NCBI GenBank assembly: GCA_027067235.1
Contig: JALXFQ010000188.1
Location: 1 to 19,466, forward strand
Source: Gammaproteobacteria bacterium
GTDB taxonomy: Bacteria; Pseudomonadota; Gammaproteobacteria; QOAV01
DNA: 19,466 nucleotides
Reading direction: 5' to 3'
The translations under genes and the position numbers were made by a program. The notes beneath the pieces are model-generated. The model searched no databases, was not told where the DNA came from, and saw only the letters and a program-made list of their open reading frames with translations. This document shows, piece by piece, positions 7,546 to 14,939 of this stretch (the stretch's first letter is position 1; each line of letters begins with the position of its first letter).

Positions 7546-8931
7546 ATGCCCTTTATCCCCCATACGGAAGCGGACATTCGTCACATGCTGGACGCCATCG
7601 GCGCGAGCAGCATCGACGATCTGTTCGACGAAATACCCGCCGCCCTGCGCAGCGACGACAGACTGAATCTGCCTGCTGGCCTCAATGAAATGGACATCAC
7701 GCGTCTGGCGCACAGCCGCGCTGCGCGTGATGGTCGTTATGTGAATTTTATCGGCGCGGGCGCATACGAGCATCATATCCCGGCGGCGGTGTGGGAGCTG
7801 ACCACGCGTGGCGAGTTCTACACCGCCTACACCCCGTATCAGGCCGAGGCATCACAGGGCACGCTGCAACTGCTCTACGAATACCAGTCAATGATGGCTT
7901 CGCTCATGGCCATGGATATATCCAACGCCAGCATGTATGACGGCGCATCGGCGCTGGGCGAGGCGGTGCTGATGGCGATTCGCGCCCAGCGCAAAAAGAG
8001 CAAGGTGCTGATGCCGAAAACAGTGAATCCGGTCTATCGCAAGGTGGCGCATAATCTGGTCTGGCGGCAGGGCATCGAGTTGCCGGAAGTGGATTACGAC
8101 CGCGAAGGCGGCAACACTACGATTGAAACGCTGGATACCGAGGATCTCGATGATGTGGCGGCGTTGGTGATCCCGCAACCCAGTTTCTTTGGCGTGCTGG
8201 AAGATGTGGACGCCCTTACCGACTGGGCGCATGAAAAAGGTCTGCTGGTCATTGGCGTGGTCAATCCGCTGGCCATGTCCCTGCTGAAACCGCCGGGCCA
8301 GTGGGGAGCCAATGGCGCTGACATCGTGGTGGGCGAAGGCCAGCCGCTGGGCGCGCCGCTGTCATCCGGCGGGCCGTATTTCGGTTTCATGTGCTGTACC
8401 CAAAAGCTGGTGCGGCAGATGCCCGGCCGCATCATTGGCCGCACTGTCGATCTCGAAGGCAAGGAAGGCTTCACCCTGACCCTGCAGGCGCGGGAGCAAC
8501 ATATCCGCCGCGGCAAGGCGACCTCGAATATCTGCACCAATCAGGGCCTGCTGGTGACGGCGGCGACCATTTTCATGGCGCTGAAAGGCCCACAGGGCCT
8601 CAGGGACATGGCGCTGCAATCCCACGCCAATACCCGCAAGCTGGTGCAAAAGCTCACTGCTTCCGACGGCGTTCATCCCGTGTTCAACCGGCCCGTGTTC
8701 CACGAATCCGTGGTGCGGCTGGACGCGCCCGCGCACCAGATTTTGCGCGCCATGGAAGCACGCGGCATCGTCGGCGGTTATTATCTCGGCCCGGATTACC
8801 CCGAGCTGGGCGACGCCGTGCTGGTGTGCGCCACGGAAATGCGCACCGAAGAAGAAATGGACGACTACGCCGACAAACTGGATGAAGTGGTAACGAAAAG
8901 GCGGGATGCGCCGCCGTGCGCGTATAAATAG
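7546..8931 (+). CDS. gcvPA: Glycine dehydrogenase (decarboxylating) subunit 1
   Basis: This 461-aa protein is the N-terminal half of the P-protein in its natural two-gene form; it makes an alpha2beta2 enzyme with GcvPB. The complex decarboxylates glycine using PLP and loads the aminomethyl group onto GcvH. Family landmarks are I-P-H-T-E-A-D-I at the start, F-I-G-A-G-A-Y-E-H-H-I-P, F-Y-T-A-Y-T-P-Y-Q-A-E-A-S-Q-G-T-L-Q, D-G-A-S-A-L-G-E-A and T-S-N-I-C-T-N-Q. The PLP lysine is on the other subunit. The gene follows gcvH after 79 bp with no strong Shine-Dalgarno sequence seen. Unusually, it is followed not by gcvPB but by three other genes. Confidence 0.95.
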   Translation: MPFIPHTEADIRHMLDAIGASSIDDLFDEIPAALRSDDRLNLPAGLNEMDITRLAHSRAARDGRYVNFIGAGAYEHHIPAAVWELTTRGEFYTAYTPYQAEASQGTLQLLYEYQSMMASLMAMDISNASMYDGASALGEAVLMAIRAQRKKSKVLMPKTVNPVYRKVAHNLVWRQGIELPEVDYDREGGNTTIETLDTEDLDDVAALVIPQPSFFGVLEDVDALTDWAHEKGLLVIGVVNPLAMSLLKPPGQWGANGADIVVGEGQPLGAPLSSGGPYFGFMCCTQKLVRQMPGRIIGRTVDLEGKEGFTLTLQAREQHIRRGKATSNICTNQGLLVTAATIFMALKGPQGLRDMALQSHANTRKLVQKLTASDGVHPVFNRPVFHESVVRLDAPAHQILRAMEARGIVGGYYLGPDYPELGDAVLVCATEMRTEEEMDDYADKLDEVVTKRRDAPPCAYK

Positions 8932-8942
8932 GAGTAGGGTAA

Positions 8943-9755
8943 ATGGAAAAGAAGATTCAAGAGATAATAGAGTATATAAGGTTGAAGGGAGAACAGAGTC
9001 GCGGCTCAATTAAAGAGCAGTTTTCCTTGTCGGACGACGAATATAATTTGATCAAGCATAAAACTAACAAATTGGTAAGTCTTAGGGGAAGAAATGGTGG
9101 TTTCCGTTTGGCACCTGTGAACGACAACCTTCCCGTTGTGGATATCCAAGCGGTGAATGATGCTAAAGATAAGCAAGTTGCAGCAGAACAGCGCCAAGAA
9201 AAAGCAAGTGAGCGGGCGGAAAAAGATTTTTATCCTTATGTGAAAATGTGGGCCGAGGGGGCAGGATATAGCTTTGTTGAAATTATCGGAGATAATCATC
9301 GCCGGGGAACGTGGGAGAACCCAGATGTATTGGCTATTACTGTAGATCATATGAAGTGGCTTCGAGGAGAGGAGGTCAGCATTACGTCGATTGAGGTTAA
9401 ACTTAACCTTGATATAAAAGCTATATATCAGGCCGTAAATTACCAACGTTTTTCTCACGAGGTTTATCTTGCAGTTTTTGAATCTAAGCAAGATATTAGA
9501 GCAAAGGAAAACGGTAAAGGAATGCCTCTATATGATCTTGCTGTTGATCATGGAATAGGAATTATATCAATGACAAAGTCAGGGGCTGGTAGTAAAGGAA
9601 TAAAATGCGAAGAGATAAATAGCCCTGTGAGGAATAAACCTGTATCCCAAGAGTTGGATTCATTGCTTTCTGATTACGAAGATTTGTTGTCGTTAAAAAA
9701 GAGGATAGGCAGTCCTGGTTCTCGAATGGCAAAAGAAATGGCTAAGATGTCATGA
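8943..9755 (+). CDS. HrgA-like protein: winged helix plus PD-(D/E)XK nuclease-like domain
   Basis: This 270-aa protein has a winged-helix-like start (residues 1-58, ending R-G-R-N-G-G-F-R-L), a charged helical linker (about 72-95) and a core that begins F-Y-P-Y-V-K-M-W-A. The core shows the nuclease pattern P127-D128, then E151-V-K153, then Q163-x-x-x-Y167, which is the arrangement of the PD-(D/E)XK superfamily with a QxxxY motif. Layout and wording recall HrgA (COG2958), a gene that replaces a restriction gene in Helicobacter; I assign this from memory. Activity and target are unknown, and no methylase partner is here. GC is about 40% in hand-counted lines against about 60% in gcvPA, a strong sign of transfer. 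It starts 11 bp after gcvPA with GGAG at 8931-8934, and its stop overlaps the next start as ATGA. Confidence 0.75.
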   Translation: MEKKIQEIIEYIRLKGEQSRGSIKEQFSLSDDEYNLIKHKTNKLVSLRGRNGGFRLAPVNDNLPVVDIQAVNDAKDKQVAAEQRQEKASERAEKDFYPYVKMWAEGAGYSFVEIIGDNHRRGTWENPDVLAITVDHMKWLRGEEVSITSIEVKLNLDIKAIYQAVNYQRFSHEVYLAVFESKQDIRAKENGKGMPLYDLAVDHGIGIISMTKSGAGSKGIKCEEINSPVRNKPVSQELDSLLSDYEDLLSLKKRIGSPGSRMAKEMAKMS

Positions 9756-10090
9756 AAGTCGCTTATATATTTTCAACCCAGGGCCATTCGGTCTCTTACA
9801 AACTCGGCCAGATGATTTTGCCGCAACTGGAAAACGACGCCCACGGCGTGGAAGTGGTCGGTATGTTTTTCTTCGAGGACAACTGTTATGTGCTGCAGCA
9901 AGGCAATCCCATCGGCGAGCGCCTGGCGGCGGTGGCAAAGCAAACAGGCATGCTGCTCATGGGCTGCGACAAATGCTGCATCGAGCGGGAAATCGACGAA
10001 AAGCTGGTGGACGGCGCGGTTATCGGCTGTTTCCCCAATTTGTACTCGGCCCTGTCTGGTAATATGCCGGATCAGGTGATTACTTTATAA
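9752..10090 (+). CDS. DsrE-like family protein, Cys-rich
   Basis: This 112-aa soluble protein has the DsrE/DsrF-like fold pattern: K-V-A-Y-I-F-S-T-Q-G-H at the start, a central beta strand E-V-V-G-M-F-F-F-E-D-N, a helix with G-N-P-I-G-E-R-L, and L-L-M-G-C-D-K-C-C followed by A-V-I-G-C-F. Its five Cys are C45, C72, C75, C76 and C93. The C-D-K-C-C motif sits where related proteins carry reactive or sulfur-binding Cys. DsrE-type proteins relay sulfane sulfur or act in redox chemistry; the exact role here is unknown. The ATG at 9752 overlaps the stop of the HrgA-like gene (ATGA), so translation is probably coupled. tpx follows 36 bp downstream with its own ribosome binding site. Normal GC content marks it as native, unlike its upstream neighbour. 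Confidence 0.75.
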   Translation: MKVAYIFSTQGHSVSYKLGQMILPQLENDAHGVEVVGMFFFEDNCYVLQQGNPIGERLAAVAKQTGMLLMGCDKCCIEREIDEKLVDGAVIGCFPNLYSALSGNMPDQVITL

Positions 10091-10126
10091 ACCGCCGCTT
10101 TATCCAACAAAACGAGGAGAACACAC

Positions 10127-10624
10127 ATGGCTACCGTAACATTACAGGGCAATACGATTCACACCAATGGCGATTTGCCGGAAACGGGCGCAGCCGCGCC
10201 GGATTTCAGCCTGACCAACGGCGAACTGGCCGATGTCGGTCTGGGCGATTTTGCCGGCAAGAAGAAGGTGCTGAACATCGTGCCCAGCCTGGACACGCCC
10301 ACCTGCGCCACGTCCACGAAAAAATTCAACGAGAAGGCTGCCGCCATGGACGACGTGGCGGTGCTGGTGATTTCCGCCGACCTGCCGTTTGCCCAGGGCC
10401 GCTTCTGCGAGACCGAAGGCATCGAGAATGTTACCCCGCTGTCCATGATGCGTGACAAGAATTTCGCCAAGGACTATGGTGTGCTGATTCAGGACGGGCC
10501 GCTGGCCGGCATTACCGCGCGCGCCGTGGTGGTGCTGGATGCGGACAACAGGGTGGTTTACACCCAGCTGGTGCCGGAGATTGCCGATGAGCCGGATTAC
10601 GACGCGGCGCTGGCTGCGTTGTAG
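10127..10624 (+). CDS. tpx: Thiol peroxidase, atypical 2-Cys peroxiredoxin
   Basis: This 165-aa Tpx reduces H2O2 and organic hydroperoxides with electrons from thioredoxin. Peroxidatic C60 sits in P-S-L-D-T-P-T-C with T57 in place, resolving C94 is in G-R-F-C-E-T-E-G, and R132 completes the active site, so all residues needed for catalysis are visible. Length and the N-terminal V-T-L-Q-G-N match the Tpx subfamily rather than AhpC or BCP. GAGGAG at 10113-10118 precedes the ATG at 10127. The gene is native in composition but lies between the two glycine dehydrogenase subunit genes, together with the DsrE-like gene. Its stop codon is immediately followed by the REPIN-like element. Whether it is expressed from the gcv promoter alone or also from an internal promoter cannot be told. 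Confidence 0.95.
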   Translation: MATVTLQGNTIHTNGDLPETGAAAPDFSLTNGELADVGLGDFAGKKKVLNIVPSLDTPTCATSTKKFNEKAAAMDDVAVLVISADLPFAQGRFCETEGIENVTPLSMMRDKNFAKDYGVLIQDGPLAGITARAVVVLDADNRVVYTQLVPEIADEPDYDAALAAL

Positions 10625-10686
10625 GGGCGGATTCATTCGCCCGATCATGGCACCTGGAAACACCGTCGGGCGGATAAATCCGCCCC
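10624..10686 (+). repeat. REPIN-like pair of inverted REP hairpins
   Basis: Two GC-rich hairpins lie in inverted orientation between the tpx stop and gcvPB. The left arm covers 10624-10642 (GGGCG pairs with CGCCC, extended by a wobble and an A-T pair). The right arm covers 10668-10686 (GGGCGGA pairs with TCCGCCC around TAAA). The reverse complement of the right arm matches the left arm at all but two positions over 21 bases, and the arms are separated by 25 nt. That is the layout of REP doublets (REPINs/BIMEs), which RAYT transposases spread. No second copy was seen in this window. The hairpins have no T tract, so they are not classical terminators, but they may stabilise mRNA ends or dampen read-through. 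Confidence 0.8.
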
Positions 10687-10702
10687 AACAGGATAAATAT
10701 CT

Positions 10703-12148
10703 ATGCTGATTTTCGAACAGTCCCGGCCTGGTCGCGTTAATCACGCGCAGGATGTGGGTAGCGCCGATGCGTCGGATATTCCCGCCGAATTTTTGCGCGA
10801 GGATGCACCCGGCCTGCCCGAGGTATCGGAGCTGCAGGCGGTGCGCCATTACACGCGTTTGTCGAAAAAGAATTTCTCCATCGACACCCATTTCTACCCG
10901 CTGGGTTCCTGCACCATGAAATACAATCCGCGCGCCTGCAATTCGCTGGCGTTGCAGAACGAGTTTCTCGGGCGGCATCCGCTGGCGTCGGCGGAGAGCG
11001 GGCAGGGCGTCATGGCCTGTCTGTTCGAATTGCAGGAAATGCTCACGGAAGTCACCGGCATGGCGGCGACCTCGCTGGCTCCCATGGCGGGCGCGCAGGG
11101 TGAATTTGCCGGCGTCGCCATGATTCGCGCCTACCACGATGCGCGTGGGGATGCGGAGCGCACCGAGATTCTGGTGCCCAATGCCGCTCACGGCACCAAC
11201 CCGGCTTCGGCGGTGATGTGTGGCTACAAGGTGCGGGAAATTCCCACGGATGCTGATGGCAATGTGGATCTTGCCGCGCTGAAAGCAGCCGTTGGCCCGC
11301 AAACTGCCGGGCTGATGTTGACCAACCCGTCCACGCTAGGCGTGTTCGAACAAACCATACAGGAAATGCAGAAAACCGTGCACGATGCCGGTGGCCTGCT
11401 GTATTACGACGGGGCGAACCTCAACGCCATACTTGGCAAGGTCAAACCGGGGGACATGGGCTTCGATGTCATTCACATCAATCTGCACAAGACCTTCTCC
11501 ACGCCCCACGGCGGCGGCGGGCCGGGCGCGGGACCGGTGGCGGTGAATGAACGGCTCAGACCCTACCTGCCCGTACCTTACGTGGATGGCGCGGCGGATG
11601 TATACACCTGGATGACGGAAAAGGAATGCCCGGACAGCATTGGCCGCATGGCGGCTTTCAGCGGCAATGTTGGCGTGTTGTTACGCGCCTGGGTGTACGC
11701 CAAAATGCTGGGGCTGGAAGGCATGCACCGTGTGGCCGAGTTCGCCTCGCTGAACGCCAATTATCTGAAAGCCGAGCTGGAGAAGGCCGGTTACGAGTCG
11801 GCTTTCCCGAATCGCCGCGCCACCCACGAATTTATTCTGACGCTGAAAAACCTGAAACAGGAAACCGGCATTACCGCCATGGACGTGGCCAAGCGCCTGC
11901 TGGACAAGGGTTATCATGCGCCGACCACGTACTTCCCCTTGCTGGTGCCGGAGTGCCTGTTGATTGAGCCTACCGAAACCGAAACCCCGGAAGCACTGGA
12001 CGGCTTCGTCGACGCCATGCGGGAGATTCTTGACGAGGCAAAAACTGACCCCGATACAGTGCATGGCGCGCCCTGGACTCAGCCGGTAAAACGGCTGGAC
12101 GATGTCAGGGCGGCAAAACAGCTGGACGTGGCCTGGAAGCCGCAATGA
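10703..12148 (+). CDS. gcvPB: Glycine dehydrogenase (decarboxylating) subunit 2
   Basis: This 481-aa protein is the PLP-binding C-terminal half of the P-protein and works with GcvPA. The PLP lysine is K263 in I-N-L-H-K-T-F-S-T-P-H-G-G-G-G-P-G. Other family marks are F-Y-P-L-G-S-C-T-M-K-Y-N-P, M-A-G-A-Q-G-E-F-A-G, A-A-H-G-T-N-P-A-S-A and L-T-N-P-S-T-L-G-V-F-E. The length is normal for subunit 2, so the intervening genes have not damaged it. The ATG at 10703 follows AGGA at 10690-10693, about 9 nt upstream. The stop shares bases with the dgkA start (ATGA at 12145-12148). The distance from gcvPA (1.77 kb) is unusual, since the two are normally adjacent. Confidence 0.96.
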   Translation: MLIFEQSRPGRVNHAQDVGSADASDIPAEFLREDAPGLPEVSELQAVRHYTRLSKKNFSIDTHFYPLGSCTMKYNPRACNSLALQNEFLGRHPLASAESGQGVMACLFELQEMLTEVTGMAATSLAPMAGAQGEFAGVAMIRAYHDARGDAERTEILVPNAAHGTNPASAVMCGYKVREIPTDADGNVDLAALKAAVGPQTAGLMLTNPSTLGVFEQTIQEMQKTVHDAGGLLYYDGANLNAILGKVKPGDMGFDVIHINLHKTFSTPHGGGGPGAGPVAVNERLRPYLPVPYVDGAADVYTWMTEKECPDSIGRMAAFSGNVGVLLRAWVYAKMLGLEGMHRVAEFASLNANYLKAELEKAGYESAFPNRRATHEFILTLKNLKQETGITAMDVAKRLLDKGYHAPTTYFPLLVPECLLIEPTETETPEALDGFVDAMREILDEAKTDPDTVHGAPWTQPVKRLDDVRAAKQLDVAWKPQ

Positions 12149-12519
12149 ATGCGCCACGCGATACTGGCACCCGCACGGCTGACGTTGGCCGGTTGTTCAG
12201 GGCGCTGGGTTTTTCCTGGCAGGGACTGAAATCGACCTGGGCGTCGGAGGCGGCGTTCCGGCAGGAGGTTATCGCCTTTGTCGTCCTGTTCCCGCCCGCG
12301 TTATGGCTGGGCGACAACGGCATTGAGCGCGCGTTGCTGGCGGGTTCGCTGATACTGGTATTGATCGTGGAGCTGCTTAATTCCGGCGTCGAGGCGCTGG
12401 TGGATCACGTCTCGAAAGAACATCACCCGTTGCTGGGCATGGCCAAGGATGTCGGTTCCGCCGCCGTGCTGTTGGCGCTGCTCAATGTGGCGCTGGTCTG
12501 GTTTCTCATACTGATTTAG
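12145..12519 (+). CDS. dgkA: Diacylglycerol kinase, DagK family
   Basis: This 124-aa integral membrane enzyme phosphorylates diacylglycerol to phosphatidic acid and recycles lipid by-products of envelope glycan synthesis. It has three membrane helices, as expected for a DagK homotrimer. The signature E-L-L-N-S-G-V-E-A-L-V-D is intact, with E76, N79 and E83 corresponding to the catalytic and Mg-binding residues of E. coli DgkA, followed by M-A-K-D-V-G-S-A-A-V. The first 20 or so residues are a slightly longer N-terminal tail than in E. coli. The start codon overlaps the gcvPB stop in an ATGA, which implies coupled translation. There is no known biochemical link to glycine cleavage. Confidence 0.94.
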   Translation: MNAPRDTGTRTADVGRLFRALGFSWQGLKSTWASEAAFRQEVIAFVVLFPPALWLGDNGIERALLAGSLILVLIVELLNSGVEALVDHVSKEHHPLLGMAKDVGSAAVLLALLNVALVWFLILI

Positions 12520-12532
12520 AAAGGAAATAGCT

Positions 12533-13471
12533 ATGTCCGCCCTCATTTGCGGCTCGTTTGCCTACGACAATATCATGGTCTTTCAGGACCGATTCAAAAA
12601 TCACATTCTGCCGGATCAGATTCATATTCTGAATGTGGCCTTTCTGGTGCCGGAACTGCGCCGCGAGTTCGGCGGCTGCGCGGGAAATATCGCCTATAAC
12701 CTGAAGTTGCTGGGCGGCGATCCGGTGCCCATGGGCGCGGTAGGTACGGATTTTACGCCCTACGATAGCTGGATGATGGAATGCGGCATTCCGCGCAATC
12801 ATCTGAAAGTGGTCGATGGTCAGTACACCGCGCAGGCGTATATCACCACAGACATGGACGATAACCAGATTACCGCATTCCATCCCGGCGCCATGTCATT
12901 TTCCCATTACAACAAGGTGTCTGACGCCGACGGCATCGACCTCGGCATCGTCTCGCCCGATGGCCGGGACGGCATGATCGAGCACGCCAGACAGTTCGAG
13001 GAAGCCGGTATACCCTTTATTTTTGATCCGGGCCAGGGGCTGCCCATGTTCACTGGAGATGAGCTGAACACCTTCATCAAACAGGCCACCTATCTCACTG
13101 TGAATGACTACGAAAGCCAGATGATTCAGGAAAAAACCGGCCGCAGTCTGGATGAAATCGCGGAAGACGTTGACGCGGTTATCGTCACCCTGGGCGGCAA
13201 GGGCTCAACCATTTATGCCGATGGCGAGATCATCAATATCCCGGCGGCGAAAACGGCCGAACTGAACGACCCCACCGGTTGCGGCGATGCTTATCGCGGC
13301 GGTCTGCTCTATGGTATTTCACAGGGCTATGACTGGCTGAAAACCGGCCGCATCGCCTCGCTCATGGGTGCGATGAAGATCGAACATCATGGTACGCAAA
13401 ACCACGGGCTGGATCGGGATGTGTTTGCCCGGCGTTATGAAGAAAGTTTTGGGGAGAAACTCGCATGGTAA
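12533..13471 (+). CDS. PfkB-family sugar/nucleoside kinase (adenosine-kinase-like)
   Basis: This 312-aa ribokinase-fold kinase has both PfkB regions: an N-terminal G-G-C-A-G-N-I-A-Y-N-L-K-L-L-G-G substrate and lid region, and D-P-T-G-C-G-D-A-Y-R-G-G (D246-D252), where D252 is the expected catalytic base. The segment V-D-G-Q-Y-T-A-Q-A-Y-I-T-T-D with Q-I-T-A-F-H-P-G-A-M resembles proteins annotated as adenosine kinases or generic carbohydrate kinases; the substrate cannot be fixed by sight. AAAGGAAA (12519-12526) precedes the ATG at 12533, only 13 bp after dgkA. The last 7 bp overlap the following DUF2142 gene, whose ribosome binding site lies inside this gene. Composition is like the gcv genes. 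Confidence 0.87.
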   Translation: MSALICGSFAYDNIMVFQDRFKNHILPDQIHILNVAFLVPELRREFGGCAGNIAYNLKLLGGDPVPMGAVGTDFTPYDSWMMECGIPRNHLKVVDGQYTAQAYITTDMDDNQITAFHPGAMSFSHYNKVSDADGIDLGIVSPDGRDGMIEHARQFEEAGIPFIFDPGQGLPMFTGDELNTFIKQATYLTVNDYESQMIQEKTGRSLDEIAEDVDAVIVTLGGKGSTIYADGEIINIPAAKTAELNDPTGCGDAYRGGLLYGISQGYDWLKTGRIASLMGAMKIEHHGTQNHGLDRDVFARRYEESFGEKLAW

Positions 13472-14871
13472 ACTGGTTCAAAGCCGGATTGAGTTGGCTG
13501 GTCGCTTGCCCGTCCCGTTTTTACCTGGGAGCAGCTATATTCAGTGGCTCGATAATGTTGTTTTTGACGCCGCCCATGCAGGTTCCTGATGAATCAGCAC
13601 ATTTTTATCGCGCATATCAGTTGGCTGAGGGCGGGATTATTGCTAATAAGAAGGACGGTATGACTGGCGGCCATTTGCCGTCCAGTCTGCGTAATTTCAA
13701 ACAGAAGTTTGATATTTTAGCCTTTAACCCGGAACGTAAGGTGGGGAAAGGGCTATACGGAAAAATGCTGGGTCAGGAGTTGTTTCCGCACCAACGGAAA
13801 TTTCTTGCCTTTGAAGTGGCCGCGTTATATTCCCCGGTACCCTATGTGCCCCAAGTTATAGGCATCTGGCTGGGGGCGTCCTTCAACTCGTCGCCAATTG
13901 TGCTGATGTGGTTAGGCAGGGCATTCAACCTTCTGTTTTCCGCAGGAATAATATATCTTGCTATTCGTTTAGCGCCAGCTTATCGCTGGGTGTTTGTTCT
14001 GGTTGCCATGATGCCTATGACTTTGTTCCAGAAAGCATCTCTATCTCCAGACGCCATGACGAATGCGCTTGCTTTACTTTTTACGGCATTAGTTCTGCGA
14101 TATGCGCTAACTAAAACTCCAATCAATTTTTATGCGTTGCTGACGGTTGGCATAATGTTGGCGTTGTCAAAAAGCGCGTATTTAGTGTTATTCCTGTTGC
14201 TTTTTCTCATTCCGGCAGAAAAGTACGGCGGAATAAAACGATATTTCAGTATCAATACCGCTATTGCTGGTGCGGGCGTGTTGGCAACCAGCCTGTGGTC
14301 TATTCTTGTCAGCGTGATTTACACACCATTCTCGGGCAGATCCAATATCGATCCGTCCGCGCAGTTGGCTCATATCCTTTCAGATGTAGGTGGTTTCATG
14401 TCACTTGTATGGGATGATTTGACAGTGAACCTGGGAAAATATCTCACTGGAATGGTGGGCCAGCTCGGGTGGCTTGATACACCAATGCCGGAGTGGTTCA
14501 TCTTCTTTTACGTCACCAGCGTAATTGTAATAGCGCTACTGGATGCGCGATGTCGAACTGTCATCACCTGGCAAAGCAAAACTTTGCTTTTTCTGGTCAC
14601 TGGCCTGGGGGTTCTACTGGTTGCCACTCTGTTGTATTTATCTGCCGAGCCGGTTGCTTCGACGAACATCATTTCGATTCAGGGGCGCTACTTCATTCCG
14701 TTGTTAACGGTCATGCTCTTGTTGCTTTACGGCGTAATAGCGGAGGATTATATCCGACAAATCCCCATGTTACGTCGGTTTCGTGAGCGGCGCGGCGTCT
14801 TGGTCATAGCTACGGTTTTGCTTTCGACCACTTCCACATTTTTCGTGTTAGGGGACAGATACTATTGCTGA
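13465..14871 (+). CDS. DUF2142 membrane protein
   Basis: This 468-aa polytopic protein, with about ten membrane segments, carries DUF2142 landmarks: P-P-M-Q-V-P-D-E-S-A-H-F-Y-R-A-Y-Q near the N-terminus after the first membrane helix, S-L-S-P-D-A-M-T-N-A-L in the middle, and I-Q-G-R-Y-F-I-P-L near the C-terminus. I recall DUF2142 proteins as resembling GT-C glycosyltransferases, with an acidic loop after the first helix, and being found near surface-polysaccharide genes. Donor and acceptor are unknown. GGGGAG (13451-13456) lies 8 nt before the ATG, and the gene overlaps the kinase gene by 7 bp. Hand-counted lines give 42-47% GC, below the neighbouring kinase and acnA, suggesting later acquisition. 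Confidence 0.8.
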   Translation: MVNWFKAGLSWLVACPSRFYLGAAIFSGSIMLFLTPPMQVPDESAHFYRAYQLAEGGIIANKKDGMTGGHLPSSLRNFKQKFDILAFNPERKVGKGLYGKMLGQELFPHQRKFLAFEVAALYSPVPYVPQVIGIWLGASFNSSPIVLMWLGRAFNLLFSAGIIYLAIRLAPAYRWVFVLVAMMPMTLFQKASLSPDAMTNALALLFTALVLRYALTKTPINFYALLTVGIMLALSKSAYLVLFLLLFLIPAEKYGGIKRYFSINTAIAGAGVLATSLWSILVSVIYTPFSGRSNIDPSAQLAHILSDVGGFMSLVWDDLTVNLGKYLTGMVGQLGWLDTPMPEWFIFFYVTSVIVIALLDARCRTVITWQSKTLLFLVTGLGVLLVATLLYLSAEPVASTNIISIQGRYFIPLLTVMLLLLYGVIAEDYIRQIPMLRRFRERRGVLVIATVLLSTTSTFFVLGDRYYC

Positions 14872-14939
14872 GTCTGGTTCTGGCAGGCGTTTCAAGCGAT
14901 AATCCCCGCCCTTTTCGCGGTTAATCAGGAGTCAATTTC

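Noticed and set aside
8931..9760. Search for direct repeats or a transposase marking the HrgA-like insertion
   Set aside because: No transposase, terminal inverted repeats or target duplication is visible at either junction, so no mobile element is called.
10142..11302. 386-codon minus-strand frame over tpx and gcvPB
   Set aside because: Shadow frame spanning two real genes and the repeat; composition typical of reverse-frame translation.
7546..12148. Idea that gcvP is broken into two pieces by insertion
   Set aside because: GcvPA and GcvPB are both full length with proper starts and ends; the two-subunit P-protein is a known natural form, so only their separation is unusual.
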